From Planococcus sp. (in: firmicutes) (GTDB lineage: Bacteria; Bacillota; Bacilli; Bacillales_A; Planococcaceae), in NCBI GenBank assembly GCA_030147455.1, contig JASKZU010000166.1, positions 1-5,123 of the forward strand: a stretch of DNA of 5,123 nucleotides. The letters run 5' to 3'. This document shows positions 1 through 5,123 of the stretch, piece by piece. Under the pieces are notes generated by a model, which made no database searches, was not told the origin of the DNA, and saw only the letters and a program-made list of their open reading frames with translations. The translations under genes were made by a program, and so were the position numbers. Every line of letters begins with the position of its first letter. Position 1 is the first letter of the stretch.

Positions 1-90
1 AGGATATTACAAAATAATTACATGCGCAATATAATTTTTACAATTTGTTATAAGAAAATTCAGATAAGTTAGTCTTAATCGCTTCTAAAC

Positions 91-104
91 GTTGTTGCAA
101 CAAC
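91..104. repeat. 14-bp perfect palindrome in AT-rich intergenic DNA
   Basis: The sequence GTTGTTGCAACAAC is a perfect inverted repeat with no spacer. It lies about 60 nt beyond the fabF terminator. A second short inverted repeat, CTATG-CA-CATAG, follows at 115-126. Neither has a T-run that would make it a terminator. A perfect palindrome of this size could be a binding site for a dimeric regulator of a gene to the left of the window, but I do not recognise the motif and no promoter next to it is convincing. The rest of 1-160 holds no open frame with a ribosome-binding site. Confidence 0.35.
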
Positions 105-160
105 TTCGGAAGACCTATGCACATAGTGAATATTTTTTACTAGTATATTAAACCATAAAT

Positions 161-188
161 AAAAAAAGTCCCCTAGAAGGGAACTTTT
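161..188 (-). terminator. Rho-independent terminator of the fabH-fabF operon
   Basis: Read on the minus strand, the transcript leaving fabF forms a hairpin of AAAGTTCCC with GGGACTTT around a six-base TTCTAG loop, with one bulged T. A run of seven T follows (the complement of the A-run at 161-167). It begins about a dozen bases after the fabF stop codon, the expected place for the end of the operon transcript. Confidence 0.8.
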
Positions 189-199
189 CAAATAGTAAC

Positions 200-1435
200 T
201 TATACTTTTTTCAAGACAAGCGATGCGTTATGACCGCCAAATCCGAGTGAATTGCTCATGGCATAGGACAAGTCGGCAGTGCGTGCCTCGTTCGCAACAT
301 AATCCAAATCGCATTCTTCGTCCGGTGTGCCATAGTTCATCGTCGGCGGCATAATGCCTTCTTTTAGCGCAAGCGCTGTAAAGATTGCTTCGATTCCGCC
401 GGCAGCGCCGAGCAAATGTCCTGTCATCGATTTTGTGGAGCTCATGCCAAGCTTGTAGGCGTGCTCACCGAATACAGATTTAACAGCCATTGTCTCGTAC
501 AAATCGTTGTACGGAGTACTAGTGCCGTGTGCATTAATGTAACCGATGTCTTCGTTTGTTATACCTGCATCTTCAATAGCTTGCTGCATGGCACGTGCCG
601 CGCCTTCTCCGCCTGGTGCCGGGGCGGTAATATGGTGGGCGTCACCGGTAGAGCCGTAGCCGATCAATTCTGCGTAGATTTTTGCGCCGCGTGCTTTCGC
701 ATGCTCGTATTCTTCCAATACAACGATTCCGGCACCTTCACCAATTACAAAACCGTCGCGGTTTTTATCGAACGGGCGTGAAGCAGTCCCTGCGTCGTCA
801 TTGGTCGTCAGTGCCGTGTTTGCCGTAAAGCCGGCAACAGACAAACGCGTGATCGGAGCTTCAGCGCCTCCCGTAATCATTGCATCGGCATCTCCGCGCT
901 GAATTACTTTGAACGCATCCCCAATGGAATTCGTTCCGGAAGCACAAGCTGTCACCGAGCAAGAATTGATGCCTTTAGCGCCGAAATGGATGGAAACTTG
1001 TCCCGATGCCATATCCGGAATGATCATCGGCACGAAAAACGGGCTGATGCGGCGGACGCCCCGTGAGTTTAAAACGTCCATTTGGTTCTCGATCGTTTCC
1101 ATTCCGCCAATGCCGGAACCGATCCAAACGCCTGTACGCAGCGCCGTTTTTTCGTCCAGTTCAAGTTCTGCGTCTTTCATTGCCATGATGGAAGCGGCCA
1201 ATGCATAATGCGTAAAGCGGTCCATCTTGCGCGCTTCTTTGCGCTCGATATAATCTTCAATCGAAAAGTCTTTGATTTCTGCAGCCACTTTGGCTGGGTA
1301 TTGATCTGCATCCAAACGCGTCAGCGGTCCTACGCCTGATTTCCCTGCTTTAACTGCTTCCCACGTTGTTTCTGCGCTGTTTCCAAGTGGTGTCACTGCA
1401 CCAATTCCTGTTATGACTACACGACGATTTTCCAT
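200..1435 (-). CDS. fabF: Beta-ketoacyl-ACP synthase II (FabF)
   Basis: FabF is the cytosolic condensing enzyme of type II fatty-acid synthesis. It extends acyl-ACP by two carbons using malonyl-ACP, with loss of CO2. The 411-residue product has the usual family length and resembles Bacillus FabF throughout. It has the thiolase fold: the active-site cysteine is C164 in VTACASGTNS, the two catalytic histidines are H303 (NAHGTST) and H340 (SMTGHLLGA), and the lysine K335 lies in SSTKSMTGH. The glycine-rich gate loop is at 396-401 (SLGFGG) with F399. I chose the ATG at 1435 because AAAGGGAG lies 8 nt before it and the protein then starts MENRRVVITG, as in relatives. The longer frame, starting at 1456, would place that ribosome site inside the coding region. 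The gene follows fabH after 27 nt, so the two form one operon. No residue expected for activity is missing. Confidence 0.97.
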   Translation of the reverse strand: MENRRVVITGIGAVTPLGNSAETTWEAVKAGKSGVGPLTRLDADQYPAKVAAEIKDFSIEDYIERKEARKMDRFTHYALAASIMAMKDAELELDEKTALRTGVWIGSGIGGMETIENQMDVLNSRGVRRISPFFVPMIIPDMASGQVSIHFGAKGINSCSVTACASGTNSIGDAFKVIQRGDADAMITGGAEAPITRLSVAGFTANTALTTNDDAGTASRPFDKNRDGFVIGEGAGIVVLEEYEHAKARGAKIYAELIGYGSTGDAHHITAPAPGGEGAARAMQQAIEDAGITNEDIGYINAHGTSTPYNDLYETMAVKSVFGEHAYKLGMSSTKSMTGHLLGAAGGIEAIFTALALKEGIMPPTMNYGTPDEECDLDYVANEARTADLSYAMSNSLGFGGHNASLVLKKV

Positions 1436-1441
1436 CTGTTT

Positions 1442-1449
1442 ATCTCCCT
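1442..1449 (-). promoter_or_regulatory. Ribosome-binding site that fixes the fabF start
   Basis: On the minus strand AAGGGAGA lies in the 27-nt gap between the fabH stop and the ATG at 1435, with GGGAG 8 nt from that ATG. It lies inside the longer possible frame that opens at 1456, so it supports the shorter 411-residue protein. Confidence 0.8.
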
Positions 1450-1462
1450 TTCGCATATCCGT

Positions 1463-2395
1463 TTATTTTCCCCACTTCATAGCAATGGCGCCCCATGTCA
1501 AGCCGCCTCCGAATCCAACCATAACGACGATATCATCATCTTTGATGCGTCCTTCTTCCAGATCCTCGACCAGCGAAATCGGAATAGAAGCTGCAGATGT
1601 ATTGCCATATTTCTGGACGGTTTTCGACATTTTCTCGACTGGCAAGTCAAGACGTGTACGTGCCGATTCCATAATTCGAATATTGGCTTGATGCGGAATC
1701 AGGAAATCGACATCCTCTTTTTCGAGACCCGCTTTTTCTATCACATTTACAGCCGATTCGCCCATTTGCCGAACAGCGAACTTAAATACTTCACGGCCGT
1801 TCATGATAAGATGTTTGTCCTGGTATAAATGTTCACCGCCAGAACCATCTGCCCCCAGTTCAAACGACAGGATGCCGCGGCCTTCGGACACTTCCCCGAT
1901 AATCGCCGCACCGGCCCCGTCACCAAATAATACGGCTGTGTTGCGGTCTTCCCAGTTAGTGATCTTCGATAGTTTCTCTACGCCAACGACCAATGCGTAT
2001 TTGTACGTACCGGCTTCAATAAAGTGCTTGGCAGTAATGACCCCGTACATAAATCCTGCACATGCCGCTGAAATATCCATTGCAGCTGCGTTAACAGCGC
2101 CGATTTGCCGCTGGATATCGCACGCCACCGACGGAAACGGACGGTCTGGCGTTACGGTCGCAACGAGAATCAAACCAATTTCCGCAGGATCGATGCCAGC
2201 ATCTGCGATTGCTTTTTTGGCAGCTTCTCTTGCCATATCTGAAGTATCCTGATCGTCTTTAGCAATGCGGCGTTCCTCGATCCCGGTCATCGTACGAATC
2301 CATTCATCTGATGTATCCATGCGTTTTTCGAGATCGAAATTCGTCAATTTATCTTCCGGCAAACATCTGCCGGTCCCGATGATTCCAGCATTCAT
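1463..2395 (-). CDS. fabH: Beta-ketoacyl-ACP synthase III (FabH)
   Basis: FabH starts fatty-acid synthesis by condensing an acyl-CoA primer with malonyl-ACP to give beta-ketoacyl-ACP in the cytosol. In Bacillales the primers are largely branched-chain acyl-CoAs, which give iso and anteiso membrane lipids; that specificity is known of the group and not visible here. The product is 310 residues, normal for the family. The catalytic triad is complete: C112 in ISAACAGF, H235 in LIPHQANIR and N265 in YGNTSAAS. The C-terminal GFGGGLTWGA motif is also present. The start at 2395 gives MNAGIIGTGRCLPE, which aligns with Bacillus FabHA, and AGAGGG stands just before it. A frame ten codons longer (TTG at 2425, ATG at 2422) has no ribosome site of its own. 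This is the first gene of the fabH-fabF operon. Bacillus subtilis has two fabH copies; whether this genome has a second cannot be seen. Confidence 0.97.
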   Translation of the reverse strand: MNAGIIGTGRCLPEDKLTNFDLEKRMDTSDEWIRTMTGIEERRIAKDDQDTSDMAREAAKKAIADAGIDPAEIGLILVATVTPDRPFPSVACDIQRQIGAVNAAAMDISAACAGFMYGVITAKHFIEAGTYKYALVVGVEKLSKITNWEDRNTAVLFGDGAGAAIIGEVSEGRGILSFELGADGSGGEHLYQDKHLIMNGREVFKFAVRQMGESAVNVIEKAGLEKEDVDFLIPHQANIRIMESARTRLDLPVEKMSKTVQKYGNTSAASIPISLVEDLEEGRIKDDDIVVMVGFGGGLTWGAIAMKWGK

Positions 2396-2402
2396 ATATA
2401 TG

Positions 2403-2410
2403 TCCCTCTT
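2403..2410 (-). promoter_or_regulatory. Ribosome-binding site that fixes the fabH start
   Basis: On the minus strand AAGAGGGA lies with GAGGG 8 nt before the ATG at 2395. It falls within the codons of the longer frame that opens at 2425, so it argues for the 310-residue product. Confidence 0.8.
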
Positions 2411-2428
2411 TTCGATTAACATCAATTG

Positions 2429-2445
2429 TTAGTACCTGGTATTAA
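2429..2445. promoter_or_regulatory. FapR operator at the fabH promoter
   Basis: TTAGTACCTGGTATTAA is an inverted repeat around T2437 with seven of eight paired positions complementary; only G2432/T2442 breaks the symmetry. It matches the FapR box known from Bacillus and Staphylococcus (TTAGTACC followed by its mirror). FapR is the global repressor of fatty-acid and phospholipid genes and leaves DNA when malonyl-CoA accumulates. The site begins at the last base of the fabH -10 box and covers the expected transcription start near 2438, so bound FapR would block RNA polymerase. The match is direct; regulation by FapR is inferred, since fapR is not in the window. Confidence 0.88.
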
Positions 2446-2473
2446 TAATACGTCATTCTATTATTGAATTCAA
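2445..2473 (-). promoter_or_regulatory. Sigma-A promoter of fabH-fabF
   Basis: On the minus strand a -35 box TTGAAT (2468-2473) and a -10 box TATTAT (2445-2450) are separated by exactly 17 bp. The -35 box is half of the perfect palindrome TTGAATTCAA (2464-2473). The expected start of transcription is near 2438, giving a leader of about 43 nt before the fabH ATG. The overlap with the FapR box strengthens the call. Confidence 0.8.
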
Positions 2474-2541
2474 GTTGCTGACATATTTCCGACAAAATCT
2501 TTGGATTCATAATAAACTTTCTTTCTGTAGACTTAAGCTTA

Positions 2542-2550
2542 TGCTATGAT
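2542..2550 (+). promoter_or_regulatory. Probable extended -10 promoter of the small membrane protein gene
   Basis: TGCTATGAT is a good extended -10 element (TGn followed by TATGAT, five of six consensus bases). The hexamer 17 bp upstream (TTTCTG, 2522-2527) is a poor -35 box, so the promoter would depend on the TGn motif. Transcription would start near 2557 and leave a leader of about 28 nt. The region is AT-rich, so chance matches are possible. Confidence 0.45.
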
Positions 2551-2584
2551 TAACTTAGTTATTCTTATACAGAGGTGAAAACAG

Positions 2585-2767
2585 ATGAAATATATCGGAA
2601 CTCTTTTTTGGTCTGTCCTAATTATTTCTACACTGAATTACGTAGTAAGTGCTGTTCAAAACGTGCCGTTTGATTTCATGAGCGGTATATATTTTGCAGT
2701 CGTAGTTGCAGTGCTGATCTTTGCGATGGATGCCATTATTCCAAAAGAAGCAGCAAAAGAATATTAA
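2585..2767 (+). CDS. Small two-helix membrane protein, DUF2929-like, function unknown
   Basis: The 60-residue product has two hydrophobic segments, about residues 5-24 and 32-51. They are joined by a short loop (QNVPFDF), and the charged tail is PKEAAKEY. There is no cleavable signal peptide with a lipobox, no cysteine and no histidine, so an enzyme is unlikely. The pattern (MKYIGTLFWS start, NYVVS in helix 1, VPFDF loop, a proline after helix 2) resembles the DUF2929 family found in Bacillales; this is from memory of the family. The ATG at 2585 has AGAGGTG 7 nt upstream. The gene is divergent from fabH, with 189 nt between starts, and convergent with clpB, with its own terminator, so it is a single-gene unit. 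From memory, related small genes also lie near fabH in Staphylococcus and Listeria, which hints at a membrane-related role but does not establish one. Confidence 0.85.
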   Translation: MKYIGTLFWSVLIISTLNYVVSAVQNVPFDFMSGIYFAVVVAVLIFAMDAIIPKEAAKEY

Positions 2768-2771
2768 TCAT

Positions 2772-2808
2772 AAAAAAAGCGGAATCCACTTGGGATTCCG
2801 TTTTTTTT
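2772..2808. terminator. Bidirectional terminator between the small membrane gene and clpB
   Basis: An 8-bp perfect stem, CGGAATCC (2780-2787) with GGATTCCG (2793-2800), closes a five-base loop. It is flanked by seven A (2772-2778) and eight T (2801-2808). It therefore gives a U-tailed hairpin in either direction and can stop both the rightward small gene (stop at 2767) and the leftward clpB (stop at 2821-2823). Confidence 0.92.
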
Positions 2809-2820
2809 AACGTTTAGACC

Positions 2821-4956
2821 TTATATCAGAATCTTCAATTGATGTTGTTCGTCCATCGCAAGCTTCAATGAAGAGCCAGGGGATACGGTTCCTTTGATCA
2901 ATTCTTTAGCAATGCGTGTCTCGATTTCACGCTGTATAAAGCGTTTGAGCGGACGCGCCCCGAAAACAGGGTCGGTCCCGGCTTCAACAATAAAGTCCAC
3001 AACAGCATCATCGACTTCCAACGAGATTTGCTGCTGACTGACCCGCTTGGCCAGTTCTGCGAGCATTTTTTTGGCAATTCCGTAGAAGTGCTTGTCGGAC
3101 AACGCATGGAAAATGACAATATCGTCAATTCGGTTCAACAGTTCCGGACGGAAGTGCTTGCGCAATTCCTGCTGAACAATATCTTCAATGCCGTGTTCGC
3201 TGCTTTCTGCTCCAATATGCTGTGAACCGATGTTCGATGTCATGATGACGACTGTATTCGAGAAGCTTACGAGGCGTCCTTGGCTATCGGTAATTCGGCC
3301 GTCGTCCAAGATCTGCAACAAGATATTGGCGACATCGGGATGCGCTTTTTCAATTTCGTCCAGTAGCACGACCGAATAAGGATTGCGCCGGACCGCCTCG
3401 GTCAATTGCCCGCCTTCTTCGTAGCCGATATAGCCTGGAGGTGCACCGACAAGGCGCGACACGCTATGCTTTTCCATGTATTCGGACATGTCGATGCGGA
3501 TAAAATGGTCTTCCGAATCGAACAAATTGGCCGCCAGTGATTTCGCTAGTTCTGTTTTGCCGACACCGGTCGGCCCGAGAAAGATAAATGACCCGATCGG
3601 CTTTTGCTCGTCCTTGATGCCGGCACGAGCGCGCCATACTGCTTCGGTTACCAATTCCACCGCCCGGTCCTGGCCGATGACACGCTCTTTGAGCGTCTCG
3701 CCGAGGCGCAGCAATTTCTCCCGCTCGCCTTCAACCAGTTTCGTGACTGGAATGCCTGTCCAGCGTGCTACGATTCCGGCAACTTCCTCTTCTGTCACTT
3801 CTTCACGAAGCAGGCGTTCGCTGCCGCCTTCTGCAAGCTTTGCTTCAAGTGCAGCCAGTTCTTTTTCCAGTTCTGGGATTTTACCATGCCGCAGGACTGC
3901 TGCTGAGTTTAAATCATATTTATTTTCCGCCTCTTCAAGCTGGCGGCGGAACTGGTCGAGCTGCTCGCGCTTTTCCTGTATATGCTGAAGCGACCGTTTT
4001 TCTTCATTCCAGCGCGTTTGTTTTTCTTCAGATGCGGCTTTTAGCTCGCTGATTTCTTCGCGCAATCCATCCAGCCGCTTTTTGCTTGCTTCATCTTTTT
4101 CTTTTCGTAGTGCCTGCTCTTCGATTTCGAGCTGCATTAACCGGCGTGTAACTTCGTCCAGTTCCTGCGGCATTGAATCGATCTCGGTGCGGATCATGGC
4201 GCAAGCCTCATCAATCAGGTCGATCGCTTTATCCGGCAAAAAACGCTCTGTGATGTAACGGTCCGACATAGCCGCAGCGGCTACAATCGCACGGTCATGG
4301 ATGCGGACGCCGTGATGCAGTTCAAAGCGCTCTTTTAGCCCTCTTAAAATAGAGACTGCGTCTTCTACAGAAGGCTCCCGCACTAAAACCTGCTGAAAGC
4401 GCCGTTCCAGTGCCGGATCTTTTTCGATATGCTGGCGGTATTCATCGAGTGTCGTAGCGCCGATGCAATATAATTCCCCTCTTGCCAGCATCGGTTTGAG
4501 CATATTTCCAGCATCCATCGCGCCTTCTGTTTTTCCGGCTCCTACAATCGTATGGAGCTCATCAATAAAGAGGATAATTTGTCCGGCACTGTCTTTCACT
4601 TGCTTTAATACAGATTTTAGCCGCTCTTCAAATTCCCCGCGGTATTTGGCCCCGGCAATCAACGCGCTCATATCCAATTCAAAAATGACGCGGTCTTTTA
4701 GCCCTTCTGGAACGTCATTGCGGACGATGCGCTGCGCCAATCCTTCCACAATGGCTGTTTTTCCGACGCCCGGTTCACCAATCAAAACCGGATTGTTTTT
4801 CGTTTTCCGCGACAAAATGCGAATGACGTTGCGGATTTCCTGATCGCGCCCGATAACTGGATCCATCTTGCCGTTTTGGGCTTGTTCCACCAGGTTCCGT
4901 CCGAACTGCTCTAATGGCGTTTTTTGTTCTTCGTTAGTGTTTTGAAATTGAACCAA
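2821..4956 (-). CDS. clpB: ClpB disaggregase lacking the N-terminal domain
   Basis: ClpB is a cytosolic hexameric AAA+ chaperone that, with DnaK, pulls proteins out of aggregates after heat stress. The 711-residue product has two ATPase modules. Module 1 has Walker A GEPGVGKT (60-67), pore loop KYRG (104-107), Walker B IILFIDE (127-133) and arginine fingers in LERRF (183-187). Module 2 has Walker A GPTGVGKT (461-468), pore loop GYIG (508-511), Walker B VVLLDE (529-534), FRPELLNR (602-609) and sensor 2 GAR (666-668). Between them, about 262-390, lies a full-length charged coiled-coil middle domain as in ClpB; ClpC has only about half of it. No ClpP-binding (I/L/V)GF loop is seen between the TSN motif and FRPELLNR, which argues against ClpC, ClpE or ClpA. 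The usual N-terminal domain and linker of about 145 residues are absent; the protein begins about 35 residues before VIGRD. The start is TTG at 4956 with AGGGAG 9 nt upstream and an in-frame TAG further upstream. Regulation by CtsR is likely from the adjoining operator. Confidence 0.95.
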   Translation of the reverse strand: MVQFQNTNEEQKTPLEQFGRNLVEQAQNGKMDPVIGRDQEIRNVIRILSRKTKNNPVLIGEPGVGKTAIVEGLAQRIVRNDVPEGLKDRVIFELDMSALIAGAKYRGEFEERLKSVLKQVKDSAGQIILFIDELHTIVGAGKTEGAMDAGNMLKPMLARGELYCIGATTLDEYRQHIEKDPALERRFQQVLVREPSVEDAVSILRGLKERFELHHGVRIHDRAIVAAAAMSDRYITERFLPDKAIDLIDEACAMIRTEIDSMPQELDEVTRRLMQLEIEEQALRKEKDEASKKRLDGLREEISELKAASEEKQTRWNEEKRSLQHIQEKREQLDQFRRQLEEAENKYDLNSAAVLRHGKIPELEKELAALEAKLAEGGSERLLREEVTEEEVAGIVARWTGIPVTKLVEGEREKLLRLGETLKERVIGQDRAVELVTEAVWRARAGIKDEQKPIGSFIFLGPTGVGKTELAKSLAANLFDSEDHFIRIDMSEYMEKHSVSRLVGAPPGYIGYEEGGQLTEAVRRNPYSVVLLDEIEKAHPDVANILLQILDDGRITDSQGRLVSFSNTVVIMTSNIGSQHIGAESSEHGIEDIVQQELRKHFRPELLNRIDDIVIFHALSDKHFYGIAKKMLAELAKRVSQQQISLEVDDAVVDFIVEAGTDPVFGARPLKRFIQREIETRIAKELIKGTVSPGSSLKLAMDEQHQLKILI

Positions 4957-4965
4957 TGTTATCAG

Positions 4966-4971
4966 CTCCCT
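4966..4971 (-). promoter_or_regulatory. Ribosome-binding site for the TTG start of clpB
   Basis: On the minus strand AGGGAG ends 9 nt before the TTG at 4956. No ATG or GTG start with a comparable site lies just upstream, and the frame is closed by a TAG (about 4993-4995) within and next to the CtsR box. This fixes the start of the short ClpB. Confidence 0.82.
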
Positions 4972-4977
4972 GATTTG

Positions 4978-4994
4978 TTTGACCTTCTTTGACT
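4978..4994 (-). promoter_or_regulatory. CtsR operator of clpB
   Basis: On the minus strand AGTCAAAGAAGGTCAAA is a direct repeat of two heptads, AGTCAAA and GGTCAAA, three bases apart. It fits the CtsR consensus RGTCAAANANRGTCAAA at every position. CtsR represses class III heat-shock genes (clpP, clpC, clpE and, where present, clpB) and is inactivated by heat and by protein-arginine kinase McsB. The box starts about 7 bp below the -10 hexamer and covers roughly +1 to +17, where a repressor blocks initiation. No CIRCE element (HrcA site) is present. Confidence 0.93.
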
Positions 4995-5000
4995 AATTTG

Positions 5001-5029
5001 ATTATAAAAAATCCACGGCCAGTTTGCAA
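5001..5029 (-). promoter_or_regulatory. Sigma-A promoter of clpB
   Basis: On the minus strand a -35 box TTGCAA (5024-5029) and a consensus -10 box TATAAT (5001-5006) are separated by 17 bp. Transcription should start near 4994, at the first base of the CtsR box, giving a leader of about 38 nt before the TTG. The promoter is close to consensus, as expected for a gene that is held off by a repressor and expressed strongly when released. Confidence 0.88.
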
Positions 5030-5044
5030 CGAAATTGCTTCATG

Positions 5045-5083
5045 AAAAAAGCCTTTCCAGCTCGAAAGCGGAAAGGCTTTTTT
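5045..5083. terminator. Bidirectional terminator upstream of clpB
   Basis: An 8-bp perfect stem, GCCTTTCC (5051-5058) with GGAAAGGC (5070-5077), continues after one bulged A into GCT/AGC around a CGAA loop. It is flanked by six A (5045-5050) and six T (5078-5083). Only a handful of bases separate it from the minus-strand stop codon at 5090-5092, so its job is to end the neighbouring gene and insulate the clpB promoter from read-through. Confidence 0.9.
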
Positions 5084-5089
5084 ATCAAT

Positions 5090-5123
5090 TTAACGGACGC
5101 CGAGCGCCATTTTAGCATAACGC
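5090..5123 (-). CDS. 3' end of an unidentified gene, cut by the window edge
   Basis: On the minus strand the last ten codons of an open frame read RYAKMALGVR and end in TAA, directly followed by the hairpin terminator at 5045-5083. The terminator is the main support for this frame; ten residues are too few to name a family. The gene is in the same direction as clpB but is separated from it by a terminator and the clpB promoter, so it is not in the same operon. Confidence 0.6.
   Translation of the reverse strand, partial: RYAKMALGVR

Noticed and set aside
416..1339. Plus-strand open frames opposite fabF (for example 416-781, 909-1208, 1082-1339)
   Set aside because: They lie wholly within the well-supported fabF gene, have no ribosome-binding sites, and their composition is that of a reverse-strand shadow.
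1436..1456. Seven-codon N-terminal extension of FabF
   Set aside because: The ribosome-binding site AAAGGGAG lies inside it, and homologues begin just before the RVV(I/V)TG strand.
1803..2252. A 149-codon plus-strand open frame opposite fabH
   Set aside because: It is antisense to conserved fabH codons including the catalytic cysteine, and its Ser/Pro/Ala-rich product resembles no family I know.
2396..2425. Ten-codon N-terminal extension of FabH
   Set aside because: The ribosome-binding site lies inside this extension and homologues start at MNAG/MKAG, so the ATG at 2395 is the start.
3476..4843. Plus-strand open frames opposite clpB, the longest 170 codons
   Set aside because: They are shadows of the clpB coding strand: low-complexity Ser/Arg-rich or Cys/Phe-rich products without initiation signals.
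4957..5044. CIRCE (HrcA) element at clpB
   Set aside because: No TTAGCACTC-N9-GAGTGCTAA repeat or close variant is present; only the CtsR box is found.
5042..5122. A plus-strand open frame starting ATG at 5042 and running off the edge
   Set aside because: Its first codons are the terminator hairpin itself, no ribosome site precedes it, and the minus-strand reading that ends in TAA next to the terminator is more sensible.
4957..5123. A lost or frameshifted N-terminal domain of ClpB upstream of the TTG
   Set aside because: This stretch contains an in-frame TAG, the CtsR box, a promoter, a terminator and another gene's end. None of it reads as Clp_N domain sequence.
1..5123. Mobile element, CRISPR array, tRNA or rRNA gene, riboswitch
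   Set aside because: I saw no transposase or integrase frame, spaced direct repeats, tRNA or rRNA-like sequence, or long structured leader. Leaders here are short (about 28-45 nt).

Overview
The window reads as chromosomal core DNA of a low-to-moderate GC Gram-positive bacterium of the Bacillales. The fatty-acid condensing enzymes closely resemble Bacillus FabF and FabHA. The control sites are of Bacillales/Firmicutes type: a FapR box at fabH and a CtsR box at clpB. The presence of clpB, and base composition higher than in Staphylococcus, would fit Planococcaceae (Planococcus, Sporosarcina and relatives), but that family placement is an inference.

Layout from left to right. Positions 1-160 are an AT-rich intergenic stretch with no supportable gene. 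A rho-independent terminator (about 161-188) closes a leftward fabH-fabF operon: fabF (200-1435) and fabH (1463-2395), both on the minus strand. A 189-nt divergent intergenic region (2396-2584) holds the fabH promoter, overlapped by a near-perfect FapR operator, and a weaker rightward promoter for a 60-residue two-helix membrane protein of the DUF2929 type (2585-2767). A bidirectional terminator (2772-2808) separates that gene from the convergent minus-strand clpB (2821-4956). Upstream of clpB lie a good ribosome-binding site, a perfect CtsR operator, a clear sigma-A promoter and a second bidirectional terminator (5045-5083). The last ten codons of another minus-strand gene lie at the right edge.

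How the genes work together: FabH starts fatty-acid synthesis by condensing acyl-CoA with malonyl-ACP, and FabF carries out the later condensations. Both are probably repressed by FapR and released when malonyl-CoA is plentiful. ClpB is the heat-shock disaggregase that works with DnaK and is probably repressed by CtsR in unstressed cells. The small membrane protein has no known function.

The one real departure from the textbook is that clpB encodes only 711 residues. It begins directly at the first AAA+ module and has no N-terminal substrate-binding domain. The promoter, operator, ribosome-binding site and an in-frame stop are packed against the TTG start, so the short form is the native product of this locus and not a clipped annotation. 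I found no mobile element, CRISPR array, RNA gene or clearly undescribed system.
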